NCBI RefSeq assembly: GCF_016909155.1
Contig: NZ_JAFBFG010000002.1
Span: 124,001 to 188,000, forward strand
Source of the DNA: Chryseomicrobium aureum
GTDB taxonomy: Bacteria; Bacillota; Bacilli; Bacillales_A; Planococcaceae
Direction of reading: 5' to 3'
DNA: 64,000 nt
The first letter of the stretch is position 1. The number at the start of each line of letters is the position of its first letter. The position numbers and the translations under genes are program-made. Under the pieces are notes generated by a model, which was not told the DNA's origin, made no database searches, and saw nothing but the letters and a program-made list of their open reading frames with translations. Of the stretch, positions 35,980 through 43,905 are shown one piece after another.

Positions 35980-36444
35980 ATGAAAAAAACGGCGAAATGG
36001 ACAGGTGTATCATTACTTCTAACGACAGGAATTTTAGCTGGGTGTAATGAAACACAAGATAATACTGTAGAATCTCAACCTGCAGAATCTTCTCCTGTAG
36101 AAAATAGTGATCTTGTTACGACGGATGGATATGGTTTCTCAAGTTTTGATCTTTCCATCGACACGGCGGATGAAAACGATGCCATTGATGTTGACTTTGA
36201 ATCAGGTAGGTCAGGTGCAGAACTTGAATATGTGAATAAGTTAGAAGATATTAATTTGGGTGGAGATGAAGCGGTAACGGCTCTTGATCCTATATTCTCT
36301 ACTTTTGAATTATCTGCTGATCTGGCAAAAGAAGATGTGATTGCCCAGGTAACGGAAGCATTTGGTGTAACCGATTATCAGGAGTTTGAATTGGAAGTGG
36401 AATTTGAAGATGGTACTGAAGTGAAGTGGGAAGATCGCAAATAA
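35980..36444 (+). CDS. YusW-like lipoprotein
   Basis: 154 residues. Lipobox LAGC at about residues 19-22, a Ser/Glu-rich linker, then one domain with GFSSFDLSIDTADENDAIDV, FESGRSGAELEYVNK, and FELEVEFEDGTEVKWE, the layout of the YusW-like family in Bacillales. Molecular function unknown. ATG at 35980 is chosen because AAAGGA lies 9 nt before it; an in-frame ATG at 35962 lacks one. SigB-like promoter upstream, terminator just after the stop. Confidence 0.78.
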   Translation: MKKTAKWTGVSLLLTTGILAGCNETQDNTVESQPAESSPVENSDLVTTDGYGFSSFDLSIDTADENDAIDVDFESGRSGAELEYVNKLEDINLGGDEAVTALDPIFSTFELSADLAKEDVIAQVTEAFGVTDYQEFELEVEFEDGTEVKWEDRK

Positions 36445-36467
36445 AAAAAGCCCTCAGGGCTTTTTTT
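36443..36467. terminator. terminator after the YusW-like gene
   Basis: AAAAAAAGCCC, TCA loop, GGGCTTTTTTT; symmetric and usable on both strands. Confidence 0.85.
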
Positions 36468-36507
36468 ATTTGCCGAACAATCCGTCTAACACACCTTTTC
36501 CAGGTTG

Positions 36508-36631
36508 GAATCGTGTTTCAAACGCCAGAAACACACTCCGGAATCCATCGCACCCGCAAAGGCTGAAGTACGCCTTCACGGGCACGCTGGATTTCCTTGG
36601 AGTTTCTAGAGTGGCGTTTTACACATCTAAA
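36508..36631 (-). repeat. module B palindromic element (minus orientation)
   Basis: Read on the minus strand it starts TTTAGATGTGTAAAACGCC and ends with ...GGCGTTTGAAACACGATTCC. Inverted arms (AACGCC...GGATTTCC against GGAATCC...GGCGTTT) make one long imperfect hairpin. Its TTTAG supplies the TAG stop codon of the gene at 36627. Confidence 0.83.
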
Positions 36632-36824
36632 GTCCTTGATGTCTCATAGACTCAGGCGTTTCTTGACCTGTAGTGTTCGCATCATTTTTCTGTCCACGCA
36701 TTGGAGTGTTCGTAAACGTTTCAAATTGTTTCGCTAACTTATCACGTGATTCCTTGTTTCGCATAAGATAAGCAGCTCCGAGACCAAGTGCAGCAAGTAG
36801 CGCTTTATTATTTTTCCCTGCCAT
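36627..36824 (-). CDS. small SigB-type protein with one hydrophobic segment
   Basis: 65 residues: MAGKNNKALLAALGLGAAYL, then a basic and polar tail (RNKESRDKLAKQFETFTN). The hydrophobic N-terminal helix could be membrane-associated. No family recognised. ATG at 36824 has AAGGAG 8 nt upstream. The last codons run into the adjacent palindromic element, whose TAG is the stop codon. A SigB-like promoter lies about 45-70 nt upstream. Confidence 0.75.
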   Translation of the reverse strand: MAGKNNKALLAALGLGAAYLMRNKESRDKLAKQFETFTNTPMRGQKNDANTTGQETPESMRHQGL

Positions 36825-36866
36825 TTCTATCACTCCTTCATAACTAGTTGTAGTTCTAGTATGTAT

Positions 36867-36892
36867 TATCCCCTTCTTTCGCCAGACTAAAC
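36867..36892 (-). promoter_or_regulatory. SigB-like promoter (small protein)
   Basis: Minus strand GTTTAG (36892-36887), 14-nt spacer, GGGATA (36872-36867). Confidence 0.7.
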
Positions 36893-36932
36893 ATCACAAG
36901 TTGATGACAAAAATGACATTTCGAGTCAACAG

Positions 36933-36959
36933 GTTTAGGTGTTCTAAAAGTAAGGAATA
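36933..36959 (+). promoter_or_regulatory. SigB-like promoter (YflT-domain protein)
   Basis: GTTTAG (36933-36938), 15-nt spacer, GGAATA (36954-36959), about 50 nt before the start codon and back-to-back with the promoter at 36867. Confidence 0.68.
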
Positions 36960-37007
36960 GCTAGTTAACAACAAAAAAATTACCAATTTGAAGGAGGATC
37001 TTATTAA

Positions 37008-37862
37008 ATGGAAAACAAACGACATGTAGAAGTAGCTTGGACACAGGAAGAAATGAACCAGAAAATCGAATCATTGCGAGCGCAAGGATACAATGAGTCA
37101 GATATTCACGTTGTAGCGAAAGACCCTGACCGCTTTCATCTGCATGCAACGGATACACAAATCGATACACATGAAGCAGGATCTTTTTGGGATCGATTTA
37201 AATCTTTCTTCACTGGTGAGGACGCAACTTCTGAAAGTCTGCATCGCTTGAATTTAGAAGATCATGAACGAGAGAGCTACGCTAATGATTTATCAAATGG
37301 TGGAGCGATTCTTTATGTTGAAGGTGAGGTACGGTCAGATGACTACGCAACATTTGGTGAGACAGGGAATTCGTATGAATCTTATCACGGAGAAACAAAT
37401 GCTGCAGGTACGGTAGGAACGGAGTTTGTGAACAAACGCTTTACTGATAATGAACCCACTCTAGGCGAACATACGCCTGAAGAAAATCGCGAGTTATTTA
37501 AAGGTGAATCTACAGGATACGACGAAGACCATGTTGTGCAGGATGATGCATTTGAAATAAAACCTCAAATGACAAATGCGGAGACGGTGGAATCTGAACA
37601 CCACGATACTACTCGTTTTGAATCATCTACGTCAGAACCTGTAGCTTACGATGAATCAAAAGCTTATGGTGCAGAATCACCTGGAACTGACCCGAACTTT
37701 GGGCCTGCTGCTTTTGGTGAACTAAACCCAGCTTTAGAAGATGAGGGACGTGAGCCTTCAGCAATCGAAGATAGTTTATCGAACCACGAGCATGAAGAGC
37801 GTGTAGAGGAAATTGAAAACCGTCGTTCTGAGAATAACATGCAGGATCGTAGTAATTATTAA
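37008..37862 (+). CDS. general stress protein with N-terminal YflT domain and long acidic tail
   Basis: 284 residues. The first 110 form a YflT/GSP17M domain (VAWTQEEMNQKIESLRAQGY, DIHVVAKDPDRFH, WDRFKSFFTGED, GAILYVEGEV). The remainder is acidic, low in hydrophobics and rich in Glu/Asp/Ser/His, probably disordered, ending NMQDRSNY. The tail far exceeds the usual YflT length of about 110-120 and resembles desiccation- or osmo-protective proteins (inference). SigB-like promoter upstream; AAGGAGG RBS. A composite repeat starts 4 nt after the stop. Confidence 0.83.
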   Translation: MENKRHVEVAWTQEEMNQKIESLRAQGYNESDIHVVAKDPDRFHLHATDTQIDTHEAGSFWDRFKSFFTGEDATSESLHRLNLEDHERESYANDLSNGGAILYVEGEVRSDDYATFGETGNSYESYHGETNAAGTVGTEFVNKRFTDNEPTLGEHTPEENRELFKGESTGYDEDHVVQDDAFEIKPQMTNAETVESEHHDTTRFESSTSEPVAYDESKAYGAESPGTDPNFGPAAFGELNPALEDEGREPSAIEDSLSNHEHEERVEEIENRRSENNMQDRSNY

Positions 37863-37866
37863 TTTA

Positions 37867-38142
37867 AGATGTGGAGCCGACTGTTCAGAAATTGTGCGAG
37901 AAGACAGCGTGGACTGTGAAGCTCTCTTTGCTTCATAGGCCGCGATGGCTTCTTGCGGGATTTCTAGGAGGCGCAACTCGATTCTATTTAGATGTGGAGA
38001 ACGCCACTCTAGAAACTCCGAGGAAATCAGCCGTGCCCATGAAGGCGTACTTCAGCCTTTGTGGGTGCGGCTGATTCCGGAGCGTGTTTCTGGCGTTCGG
38101 AACTCGATTCCATTTAGATGTGAAGCCAACTGTTCAGAAATG
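37867..38142 (+). repeat. composite repeat: module A, module B, and start of another A
   Basis: Module A 37867-37989, module B 37990-38114, A start 38115-38142. Each begins with AGATGTG(G/A)AG and A and B end with AACTCGATTC(C/T)ATTT, so units are chained head to tail. Both A and B are imperfect long palindromes. The clearest reference copy of each module in the window. Confidence 0.87.
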
Positions 38143-38148
38143 AAATTC

Positions 38149-38177
38149 AAAAACTCGCCTAAGTGGCGAGTTTTTTT
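38149..38177. terminator. terminator before the rhodanese gene
   Basis: AAACTCGCC, five-nt loop, GGCGAGTTT, T-run. It isolates the rhodanese gene from the stress gene upstream. Confidence 0.88.
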
Positions 38178-38190
38178 AATAGACATCCCC

Positions 38191-38206
38191 ATACCTTATA
38201 GGGTAT
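38191..38206 (+). promoter_or_regulatory. 16-bp operator-like palindrome before the rhodanese gene
   Basis: ATACCTTATAGGGTAT is palindromic except at one position pair. ATACC/GGTAT half-sites resemble operators of the CsoR/CstR family, whose CstR branch senses persulfide and controls rhodaneses. It lies 22 nt before the start and may overlap the -10 region. No csoR-like gene is in the window. Confidence 0.5.
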
Positions 38207-38227
38207 TTTTAGTATGAGGTGAATGAA

Positions 38228-38596
38228 TTGAAAAAGTTAGCAATTTTAATTGGTGTGGTATCACTACTTTTAGCTGCCTGTTCTAGTGAAGGAGCAGTAT
38301 ACGAAACTATAGATATCAGTGAAGTCACAGAGTACCAAGAGCAAGGAGCACTCGTTATTGACGTGCGCGAAACGAACGAATATGATGCTGGCCACATTCC
38401 AGGAGCTATGAACAAACCGCTCTCTGAAATAAGCGCTGGAAATCTTGAGGGATTAGATCCGAATCAAGAGTACGTGGTCGTTTGTCAATCTGGTAATCGT
38501 TCCCAACAAGCAAGTGACCTGCTAGCAGAAGATGGTTACGAAGTAATAAACGTAAAGCAAGGCATGTCAAGTTGGACGGGCACAGTTGAAAACTGA
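38228..38596 (+). CDS. rhodanese-domain lipoprotein
   Basis: 122 residues. Signal peptide MKKLAILIGVVSLLLAAC with lipobox LAAC, then a single rhodanese domain: ALVIDVRETNEYDAGHIPGA and active-site loop VVVCQSGNRS with the catalytic Cys. Anchored outside the membrane, it would transfer or sense sulfane sulfur. TTG at 38228 is chosen because GAGGTG lies 5 nt before it and gives a normal KK start; a GTG at 38219 is the alternative, inside the RBS. Confidence 0.85.
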   Translation: MKKLAILIGVVSLLLAACSSEGAVYETIDISEVTEYQEQGALVIDVRETNEYDAGHIPGAMNKPLSEISAGNLEGLDPNQEYVVVCQSGNRSQQASDLLAEDGYEVINVKQGMSSWTGTVEN

Positions 38597-38614
38597 TTCT
38601 TGCATGCCTCTTGT

Positions 38615-40705
38615 TTAAAAATCGAATGTAATTTTACCGTCCACAAGTTTTAAATGTGCAGCAAAGGATTTGCCTTGTTTTGAGGTGAATCCTTTTAATT
38701 TACCTGTTCGACCTTTCGTGCATAGAGTTTCGATAACAGAAGGTGATAACTTCTTACTGGCTACTCGAAGGGGGAATGTTTGTGTGCACCCCTCTTTATA
38801 GCGCGAACATCCATAAAAGCTCTTCTTCAAGACAATAGTACCTTGCTTGCAAAGCGGGCAAGTAATTGCCTGACTTGCACTTTCTTCTTCCGGCAGTGCA
38901 GCGAACTGCTTTGTCTCTAAATGACTAGGCACAGTTTCGAGCGTTTGTTGAATAAAAGCTGTAATTTGCGTAAGGAACTGACTCTCTGTCCCTTCTCCTC
39001 GACCAATTTTTTGTAAATAGCTCTCCCATTTAGCGGTCATTGTAGGGCTTGCTAACAAAGTACCTTCAACAGATTGACAAAGGATGCGTCCTTTTTCTGT
39101 GATCTGTACTTCATTTTTCACAACATCAATATAGGCTTGCTTTTTTAAAGTCTCAATAATACCGCTTCGTGTAGCTTCCGTACCAAGTCCTTCTACTTCT
39201 TTTAACAATGCGGCGTCTTCCGCGTCCTCCACTAGCTTTCCGCATGTCTTCATGACCTGAATCAATTGTCCCTCCGTATAGAGCTTTGGAGGTTTTGTGA
39301 TGCCTTCCGCAATATGAACGGTTCCTTCGACAGATTGCCCTTTTTCTACACTTGGAAGAAATTCTTCTTTTTCTTTTTGTGGGAATAACTGCTTCCACCC
39401 CAACTCTAGAGGAACAGTGCCTTTTGTATAAAACGGTAATTCTGAAACGTCTGTCGTGATCGTCGTTTCACGAAAGACGAATGCTGAATGGAACATTCCT
39501 AAAGTAGTACGAGTGATTTCATCATACAAGTTTTTTTCAAGGCCACTCAAAGTCCCGACCTTGGGAACTTTTCGTGTTGGAATGATGGCATAGTGTTCTT
39601 GTACCTTACTAGCATCAACAAATCGTTTGGATGGAGCAGTTTGCAAAGGGAACGAACATCCAATGTACGATTGCAAGTCAGCCGCGATGTTTTTTATATA
39701 GTGAAATTCAGATGGTGTGATATGACGTGTATCGGTTCGTGGATACGTAATGATTTTCTTTTCGTACAAGTTTTGTGCTGCCTTTAAAACGGCAGACGGA
39801 CTCGCCTTCCACTTCTTATTCGCGGCGAGCTGTAAGCTTGAGAGCGAATGAAGTTGGGGAGGTGGTATCTGTTTTTGTTTCTCTACGACATCCAAAACTG
39901 TCGCCTGTATAGATTGTCCTTCTGCTAGTTTGTGCTCTTCTAAAATGTTTTCAACAATCTTTCGCTCTTTCTCTTTTATCTTAGCTTTTCCTTTATAACT
40001 GCCATTCTCTGTTGAAAATTTACCTTCCAGCTCAAAAAATGGCTCTGGTTGAAAGTCCTCAATTTCACGAGTGCGCTGATAAATTAGATATAAAGTAGGG
40101 GATTGCACACGGCCAATCGAAAATACAGTCGCCACACCTTTTTTCTTTAACAAAATTGTATAGATGCGAGAAGCGTTCATGCCTACCAACCAGTCACTTT
40201 TTTGACGCGTACGCGCTTCTTCATATAGACGTAGATCTCGGTCGTTTGGGAGAAGGTTGGCGAAGCCTTTGCGCACTTCCGACGTTTCGAGGGAGTTAAT
40301 CCACAACCGTTTCACTTGTTTTGAACGAATGCCTGTGAGTGTCAAAATCGAGTAAAAAATATTCGAACCTTCCCGGTCGATGTCGCACGCATTGATTAAG
40401 AAACTTGCTTCTTTCATAAGTTTTCGAACAATACTGTACTGTTCATATTTGCCTCGAGCAACTTTGTATTCAAAGGCATCAGGAAGGATAGGAAGTGACT
40501 TCAGTGACCATCTTGTCCATTTAGCATCATATTCTTTTGGTTCTCGTAGCTCAACCAAGTGTCCGATTGCCCAGGTTACTAGTGCACCATCTGGAAAAAT
40601 CTCATCTGGAAAAATTTCGTAATATCCTTTTTGCTTTTTTGTCTTGAATGCATCGGCATAAGCTTTTGCTTGGCTAGGTTTTTCAGCTACAATAAGTGGT
40701 TTCAT
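38615..40705 (-). CDS. topB: DNA topoisomerase III
   Basis: 696-residue type IA topoisomerase. TOPRIM start PLIVAEKPSQAKAYA; acidic CDIDREG; active-site Tyr in IITYPRTDTRHITPSEF; and a C-terminal zinc-ribbon-like region with CPLCKQGTIV and GCSRYKEGC. Decatenates and relaxes DNA. The N-terminal region carries a direct duplication of EIFPD (DNA at about 40597-40626) not usual for the family. Convergent with the rhodanese gene. Confidence 0.95.
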   Translation of the reverse strand: MKPLIVAEKPSQAKAYADAFKTKKQKGYYEIFPDEIFPDGALVTWAIGHLVELREPKEYDAKWTRWSLKSLPILPDAFEYKVARGKYEQYSIVRKLMKEASFLINACDIDREGSNIFYSILTLTGIRSKQVKRLWINSLETSEVRKGFANLLPNDRDLRLYEEARTRQKSDWLVGMNASRIYTILLKKKGVATVFSIGRVQSPTLYLIYQRTREIEDFQPEPFFELEGKFSTENGSYKGKAKIKEKERKIVENILEEHKLAEGQSIQATVLDVVEKQKQIPPPQLHSLSSLQLAANKKWKASPSAVLKAAQNLYEKKIITYPRTDTRHITPSEFHYIKNIAADLQSYIGCSFPLQTAPSKRFVDASKVQEHYAIIPTRKVPKVGTLSGLEKNLYDEITRTTLGMFHSAFVFRETTITTDVSELPFYTKGTVPLELGWKQLFPQKEKEEFLPSVEKGQSVEGTVHIAEGITKPPKLYTEGQLIQVMKTCGKLVEDAEDAALLKEVEGLGTEATRSGIIETLKKQAYIDVVKNEVQITEKGRILCQSVEGTLLASPTMTAKWESYLQKIGRGEGTESQFLTQITAFIQQTLETVPSHLETKQFAALPEEESASQAITCPLCKQGTIVLKKSFYGCSRYKEGCTQTFPLRVASKKLSPSVIETLCTKGRTGKLKGFTSKQGKSFAAHLKLVDGKITFDF

Positions 40706-40788
40706 AAGAGGATTCCTTTCGAAGAGAGAGTGGAGGGGAACGTATGTTCATAAGTATACGTGTTTTTGCACTAGAAGGCAAAATAAAA

Positions 40789-40808
40789 CTGCCTACAGAT
40801 GTAGGCAG
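40789..40808 (-). terminator. terminator of the short YflT gene
   Basis: CTGCCTACA/TGTAGGCAG stem followed on the minus strand by TTTTATTTT. Confidence 0.85.
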
Positions 40809-40832
40809 CTCAGATGGTGGGCAATTGCCCCT

Positions 40833-41153
40833 CTATTTATTTACGATGAGAACCAACTTACCTTGATCAAGCTCTTCCTCAGCGGTTTCGGCTTCTGCCT
40901 CTGTCAATCCGGCAGCATGCATATCGCTTCGAAGTTGGTCTCCTCGTTTACTAAACGCATTTTTCATTGATTCAAAAAATCCTTTTTCACTCATGCCGAC
41001 TTTTTCAGTATCTAATATGTCTGCAATATGACCTTCACGATCTTTTGAGTGAGCGAACAAATAAATATCGTCTCGTGAATATCCTTGAGCCTCTAGTTCT
41101 TCAACCTTTTGCTTTGCTTGTACTGAATTTTCTACTGTGTACTTCATAGCCAT
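40833..41153 (-). CDS. YflT-domain general stress protein
   Basis: 106 residues, the normal YflT/GSP17M length: YTVENSVQAKQKVEELEAQG, DDIYLFAHSKDRE, FFESMKNAF, DQGKLVLIV. Homologues belong to the SigB regulon in B. subtilis; molecular function is unknown. Start MAMKYT is preceded by GGAGGG. It shares its domain with the long protein at 37008 but lacks the acidic tail. SigB-like promoter about 45-70 nt upstream. Confidence 0.87.
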   Translation of the reverse strand: MAMKYTVENSVQAKQKVEELEAQGYSRDDIYLFAHSKDREGHIADILDTEKVGMSEKGFFESMKNAFSKRGDQLRSDMHAAGLTEAEAETAEEELDQGKLVLIVNK

Positions 41154-41195
41154 TAGTGAATCCCTCCAAGTTTTTATCTGTCGTCTACTCTAAAA

Positions 41196-41220
41196 TTACC
41201 CAGTTCACAAAAAGCTAAAC
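41196..41220 (-). promoter_or_regulatory. SigB-like promoter (YflT gene)
   Basis: Minus strand GTTTAG (41220-41215), 13-nt spacer, GGGTAA (41201-41196). Five of six bases in each box. Confidence 0.78.
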
Positions 41221-41289
41221 CAAATTACTTTGAAAAGCTAAGTTTTCAGATTACACTGAAAATAGAATGAGGTTTGAGAGGAGCATACG

Positions 41290-42156
41290 ATGACATTTTC
41301 AATTGTAGGATTTGATCCAGAAACTAAAGAGCTCGGGATTGCAGTTGCTTCAAAATTTTTAGGGGTAGGAGCCGTTGTACCGTTTGCAAAAGCTGGTGTT
41401 GGTGCTATCGCAACACAATCTCTTGCTAATCTTTCTTATGGAGTTGGAGGACTAGAATTATTAGAAAAAGGACATTCCCCGCTTGAAGTAGTAGAGACAC
41501 TTACGAAAAAAGATGAAAATGCAGCATGGCGGCAAGTGGGTATAGTGGATGCTACAGGCCAAAGCGCTACATACACAGGAGATGATTGTTACGACTGGGC
41601 TGGTGGAAAAGCAGCTAAGAATTATGCGATTCAAGGAAATATCCTAGTGAGCCAGCAAGTGGTGGAACAGATGGAAGCGACATTTGAGCAAACGGAAGGT
41701 TCTTTGGCTGAGCGCTTGCTAGCAGCTTTACTTGCTGGAGATGCAGCTGGTGGAGATAGTCGAGGGCGGCAATCAGCAGCTTTACTTGTTGTGAAAGAGA
41801 ATGGGAGCTACGGCGGGTATACGGATCGCTATATTGATCTGCGAATAGATGATCACGAAGATCCTGTGCAAGAACTGGGACGGTTATTGAAACTTCGTCA
41901 TCTGTATTTTGAGAAGACTGGAGAAGACGATGTATTATCTATCACAGAAGAACTAGAAGCCCAACTTGCAACATCACTTCATCAACTCGGTTATTTAAAA
42001 CTGGAAGAAGTTTCAACAGACGAAGTTCTTGAGGCACTAGATACGTATCATCATACGGAGAACTTCGAAGAGCGCCAACAATCTAGAGGTCAAGTTGATC
42101 GCCGTGTACTCGAGTATTTGGAAGAACAGGCGAGAGGTTTCACAGCAAAGAAATAG
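41290..42156 (+). CDS. DUF1028 family Ntn-hydrolase-like protein
   Basis: 288 residues. DUF1028 start FSIVGFDPETKELGIAVASK, then VGAVVPFAKAGVGAIATQSL and the conserved GDAAGGDSRGRQSAALLVV. The family is predicted to have an N-terminal-nucleophile hydrolase fold, but the substrate is unknown. About 80 C-terminal residues are helical. GAGAGGAG RBS. Followed after 39 nt by a gamma-glutamyl hydrolase gene; a joint peptide or amide degradation role is conceivable (inference). Confidence 0.87.
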   Translation: MTFSIVGFDPETKELGIAVASKFLGVGAVVPFAKAGVGAIATQSLANLSYGVGGLELLEKGHSPLEVVETLTKKDENAAWRQVGIVDATGQSATYTGDDCYDWAGGKAAKNYAIQGNILVSQQVVEQMEATFEQTEGSLAERLLAALLAGDAAGGDSRGRQSAALLVVKENGSYGGYTDRYIDLRIDDHEDPVQELGRLLKLRHLYFEKTGEDDVLSITEELEAQLATSLHQLGYLKLEEVSTDEVLEALDTYHHTENFEERQQSRGQVDRRVLEYLEEQARGFTAKK

Positions 42157-42195
42157 TGGGTATAGAGAGTCATTGTACTTGAAAGGATGAATGAC

Positions 42196-42945
42196 ATGAA
42201 ACCACTTATAGGGATATCTGCAGAAATGTCACAAAATCAAGATCATTTCTGGTTACCTTTTGTATATGTAGAAACTGTATTAAAATACGGGGGCTTACCT
42301 CTTATGATTCCAGTAATGGGGGATGAAAATCTAGATGAGCTTTCGCTTCGTCTGGATGGACTATTTATTACCGGTGGAGAAGATATTGACCCTTCTTATT
42401 ATAATGAAAATCCGCATTTGAAACTTGGCAAGATCGCACCTGAAATCGACCAAATGGAATCGGAACTTGTAAAGCTCATGCTAGAACTCGATAAACCATA
42501 TATCGGTGTCTGTCGCGGACTGCATATGTTGAATATTGTGCAAGGTGGGACGATGTTCCAAGACATTCATGCGCAACGAGAAGAAAAATCGTATCTGCAC
42601 CTACAAAAAGGTCCTCGTACCTACCGCTCTCATGAAGTAGAGTTAGACTTGGACTCTAAAATCGGTAAAATTCTTGGGGAGGAAAAGTTCCGTGTGAATT
42701 CATTCCACCACCAAGCATGTGATCAAGTTGGGCGTGATTTGAAAGTCGTTGCACGTGCAACAGATGGAATCATTGAGGCGATGGAAAGTAAAACACATGA
42801 ATTTGCATTCGGCTTCCAGTGGCATCCGGAAGAATTTGCAATGGCTGGTGACGAAACTTCAGGTAAGATTTTTGAAGCGTTCATGAAGCAAGCAATCAAG
42901 CGCAGAAAAGAAATTGATGATTCAAAAAAGCGAGATCGACAATAA
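42196..42945 (+). CDS. class I glutamine-amidotransferase-like gamma-glutamyl hydrolase (peptidase C26, PuuD-like)
   Basis: 249 residues. The nucleophile Cys is in YIGVCRGLHMLN and the partner His/Glu in FGFQWHPEEF; ITGGEDIDPSYYNENP is the PuuD-family substrate loop. It probably cleaves gamma-glutamyl amides such as gamma-glutamyl-GABA. ATG at 42196 has AAAGG 9 nt upstream, better than 42187, which abuts it. The C-terminus is Lys/Arg-rich. Likely co-transcribed with the DUF1028 gene. Confidence 0.88.
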   Translation: MKPLIGISAEMSQNQDHFWLPFVYVETVLKYGGLPLMIPVMGDENLDELSLRLDGLFITGGEDIDPSYYNENPHLKLGKIAPEIDQMESELVKLMLELDKPYIGVCRGLHMLNIVQGGTMFQDIHAQREEKSYLHLQKGPRTYRSHEVELDLDSKIGKILGEEKFRVNSFHHQACDQVGRDLKVVARATDGIIEAMESKTHEFAFGFQWHPEEFAMAGDETSGKIFEAFMKQAIKRRKEIDDSKKRDRQ

Positions 42946-42997
42946 ATTTAGTTGAAAAATTCATGGGTATATAGTATCGAAAGAACTGAATATCGAG

Positions 42998-43212
42998 AGT
43001 GGGTAGGGGTGACTCCAGCGGGATTAAAAGCGGAAGCTGAGACCTTGTTTTAGATGTGGAGAACGCCGCTCTAGAAATTCCGAGGAAATCAGACGTGCCC
43101 ATGAAGGCGAAGTACAGCCTTTGTGGGTTCGGCTGATTCCGGAGTGTATTTCTGGCGTTTGTAACTCGATTTTGGCTCAGCTCGCGGAATACTGCCCCTA
43201 CACACCCAACAC
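42998..43212. repeat. module C element interrupted by an inserted module B
   Basis: Left half of C, 42998-43046 (GTGGGTAGGGGTGACTCC to GCTGAGACC), and right half, 43173-43212 (GGCTCAGC to CCCCTACACACCC), would be continuous as in the copy at 27531. Between them 43047-43172 is a complete module B from TTTTAGATGTGGAG to AACTCGATTTT. The outer ends still form a terminal inverted repeat. Confidence 0.85.
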
Positions 43213-43220
43213 CAAACAGA

Positions 43221-43257
43221 ATGGAGTTACTCAATTACGAGAACTCCATATTTTGTT
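43221..43257 (+). terminator. terminator after the nested repeat
   Basis: ATGGAGTT (43221-43228), loop, AACTCCAT (43242-43249), then ATTTTGTTTT. It could end the DUF1028/hydrolase transcript. The remaining 43258-43360 shows nothing further. Confidence 0.7.
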
Positions 43258-43378
43258 TTATGTAGCTCTTTTGCTAACTAAAAATCAGTCTTTTGAATGA
43301 GAGTATATGGAAAGCATTTCACTCCTCAATCTAGTATGATAAAAGAGAACAAACACTAGAAAGAAGGAAGTGATCCGT

Positions 43379-43870
43379 ATGGACGCTGTTACACAATTTA
43401 AGCAAGCGCTAGGGAATTATCCGACAGGCGTTACTGTCGTCACTGCACAAGATGCAGACGGAAATCCGATTGGAATGACCGTAAATTCATTCGCATCGGT
43501 TTCGATAGATCCTCTCTTAATTTTATGGTCCATCGATAAAAACGCGTTTTATTACGATGCTTTCACAAATGCAACTACTTTCAATGTTAACATTTTAGCT
43601 GCTGACCAAGGCGATTTGTGTATGCTATTTGCAAGTCGTGTAGATGATCGCTTCGGCAAGTGTGAATGGCACCCAGGTCAAAATGGAGTCGCTGTATTAA
43701 AAGACACGGCTTCACAGCTAGAGTGCACGGTCTACAATACAGTAGATGCTGGAGATCATATGATTCTAATCGGCGAAGTGACTTCTATTCATAATGAAGA
43801 CAAAGAGCCGCTTCTTTATCACAAGCGTCTATTCGGAAAAATTCCAGATGCATTTTATCAACAGTCGTAA
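43379..43870 (+). CDS. flavin reductase family protein (HpaC/DIM6-like)
   Basis: 163 residues, flavin_reduct domain: FKQALGNYPTGVTVVTAQDA, GMTVNSFASVSIDPLLILW, FNVNILAADQ and the late GDHMILIGEV with His. Reduces FMN or FAD with NAD(P)H, often for a two-component monooxygenase, but no such oxygenase is next to it. ATG at 43379 has AAGGAAG 8 nt upstream; the frame also contains a GTG at 43370. Convergent with the VTT gene. Confidence 0.88.
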   Translation: MDAVTQFKQALGNYPTGVTVVTAQDADGNPIGMTVNSFASVSIDPLLILWSIDKNAFYYDAFTNATTFNVNILAADQGDLCMLFASRVDDRFGKCEWHPGQNGVAVLKDTASQLECTVYNTVDAGDHMILIGEVTSIHNEDKEPLLYHKRLFGKIPDAFYQQS

Positions 43871-43876
43871 TTCCAC

Positions 43877-43905
43877 AAAAACCCGTCACAGGTGTGGCGG
43901 GTTTT
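43877..43905. terminator. terminator shared by convergent genes, overlapping the VTT coding end
   Basis: AAAACCCG...CGGGTTTT with inner CAC/GTG pairs. Its right arm includes the last codons of the minus-strand VTT gene (stop at 43886), so that transcript's terminator lies partly inside its ORF. Confidence 0.82.
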
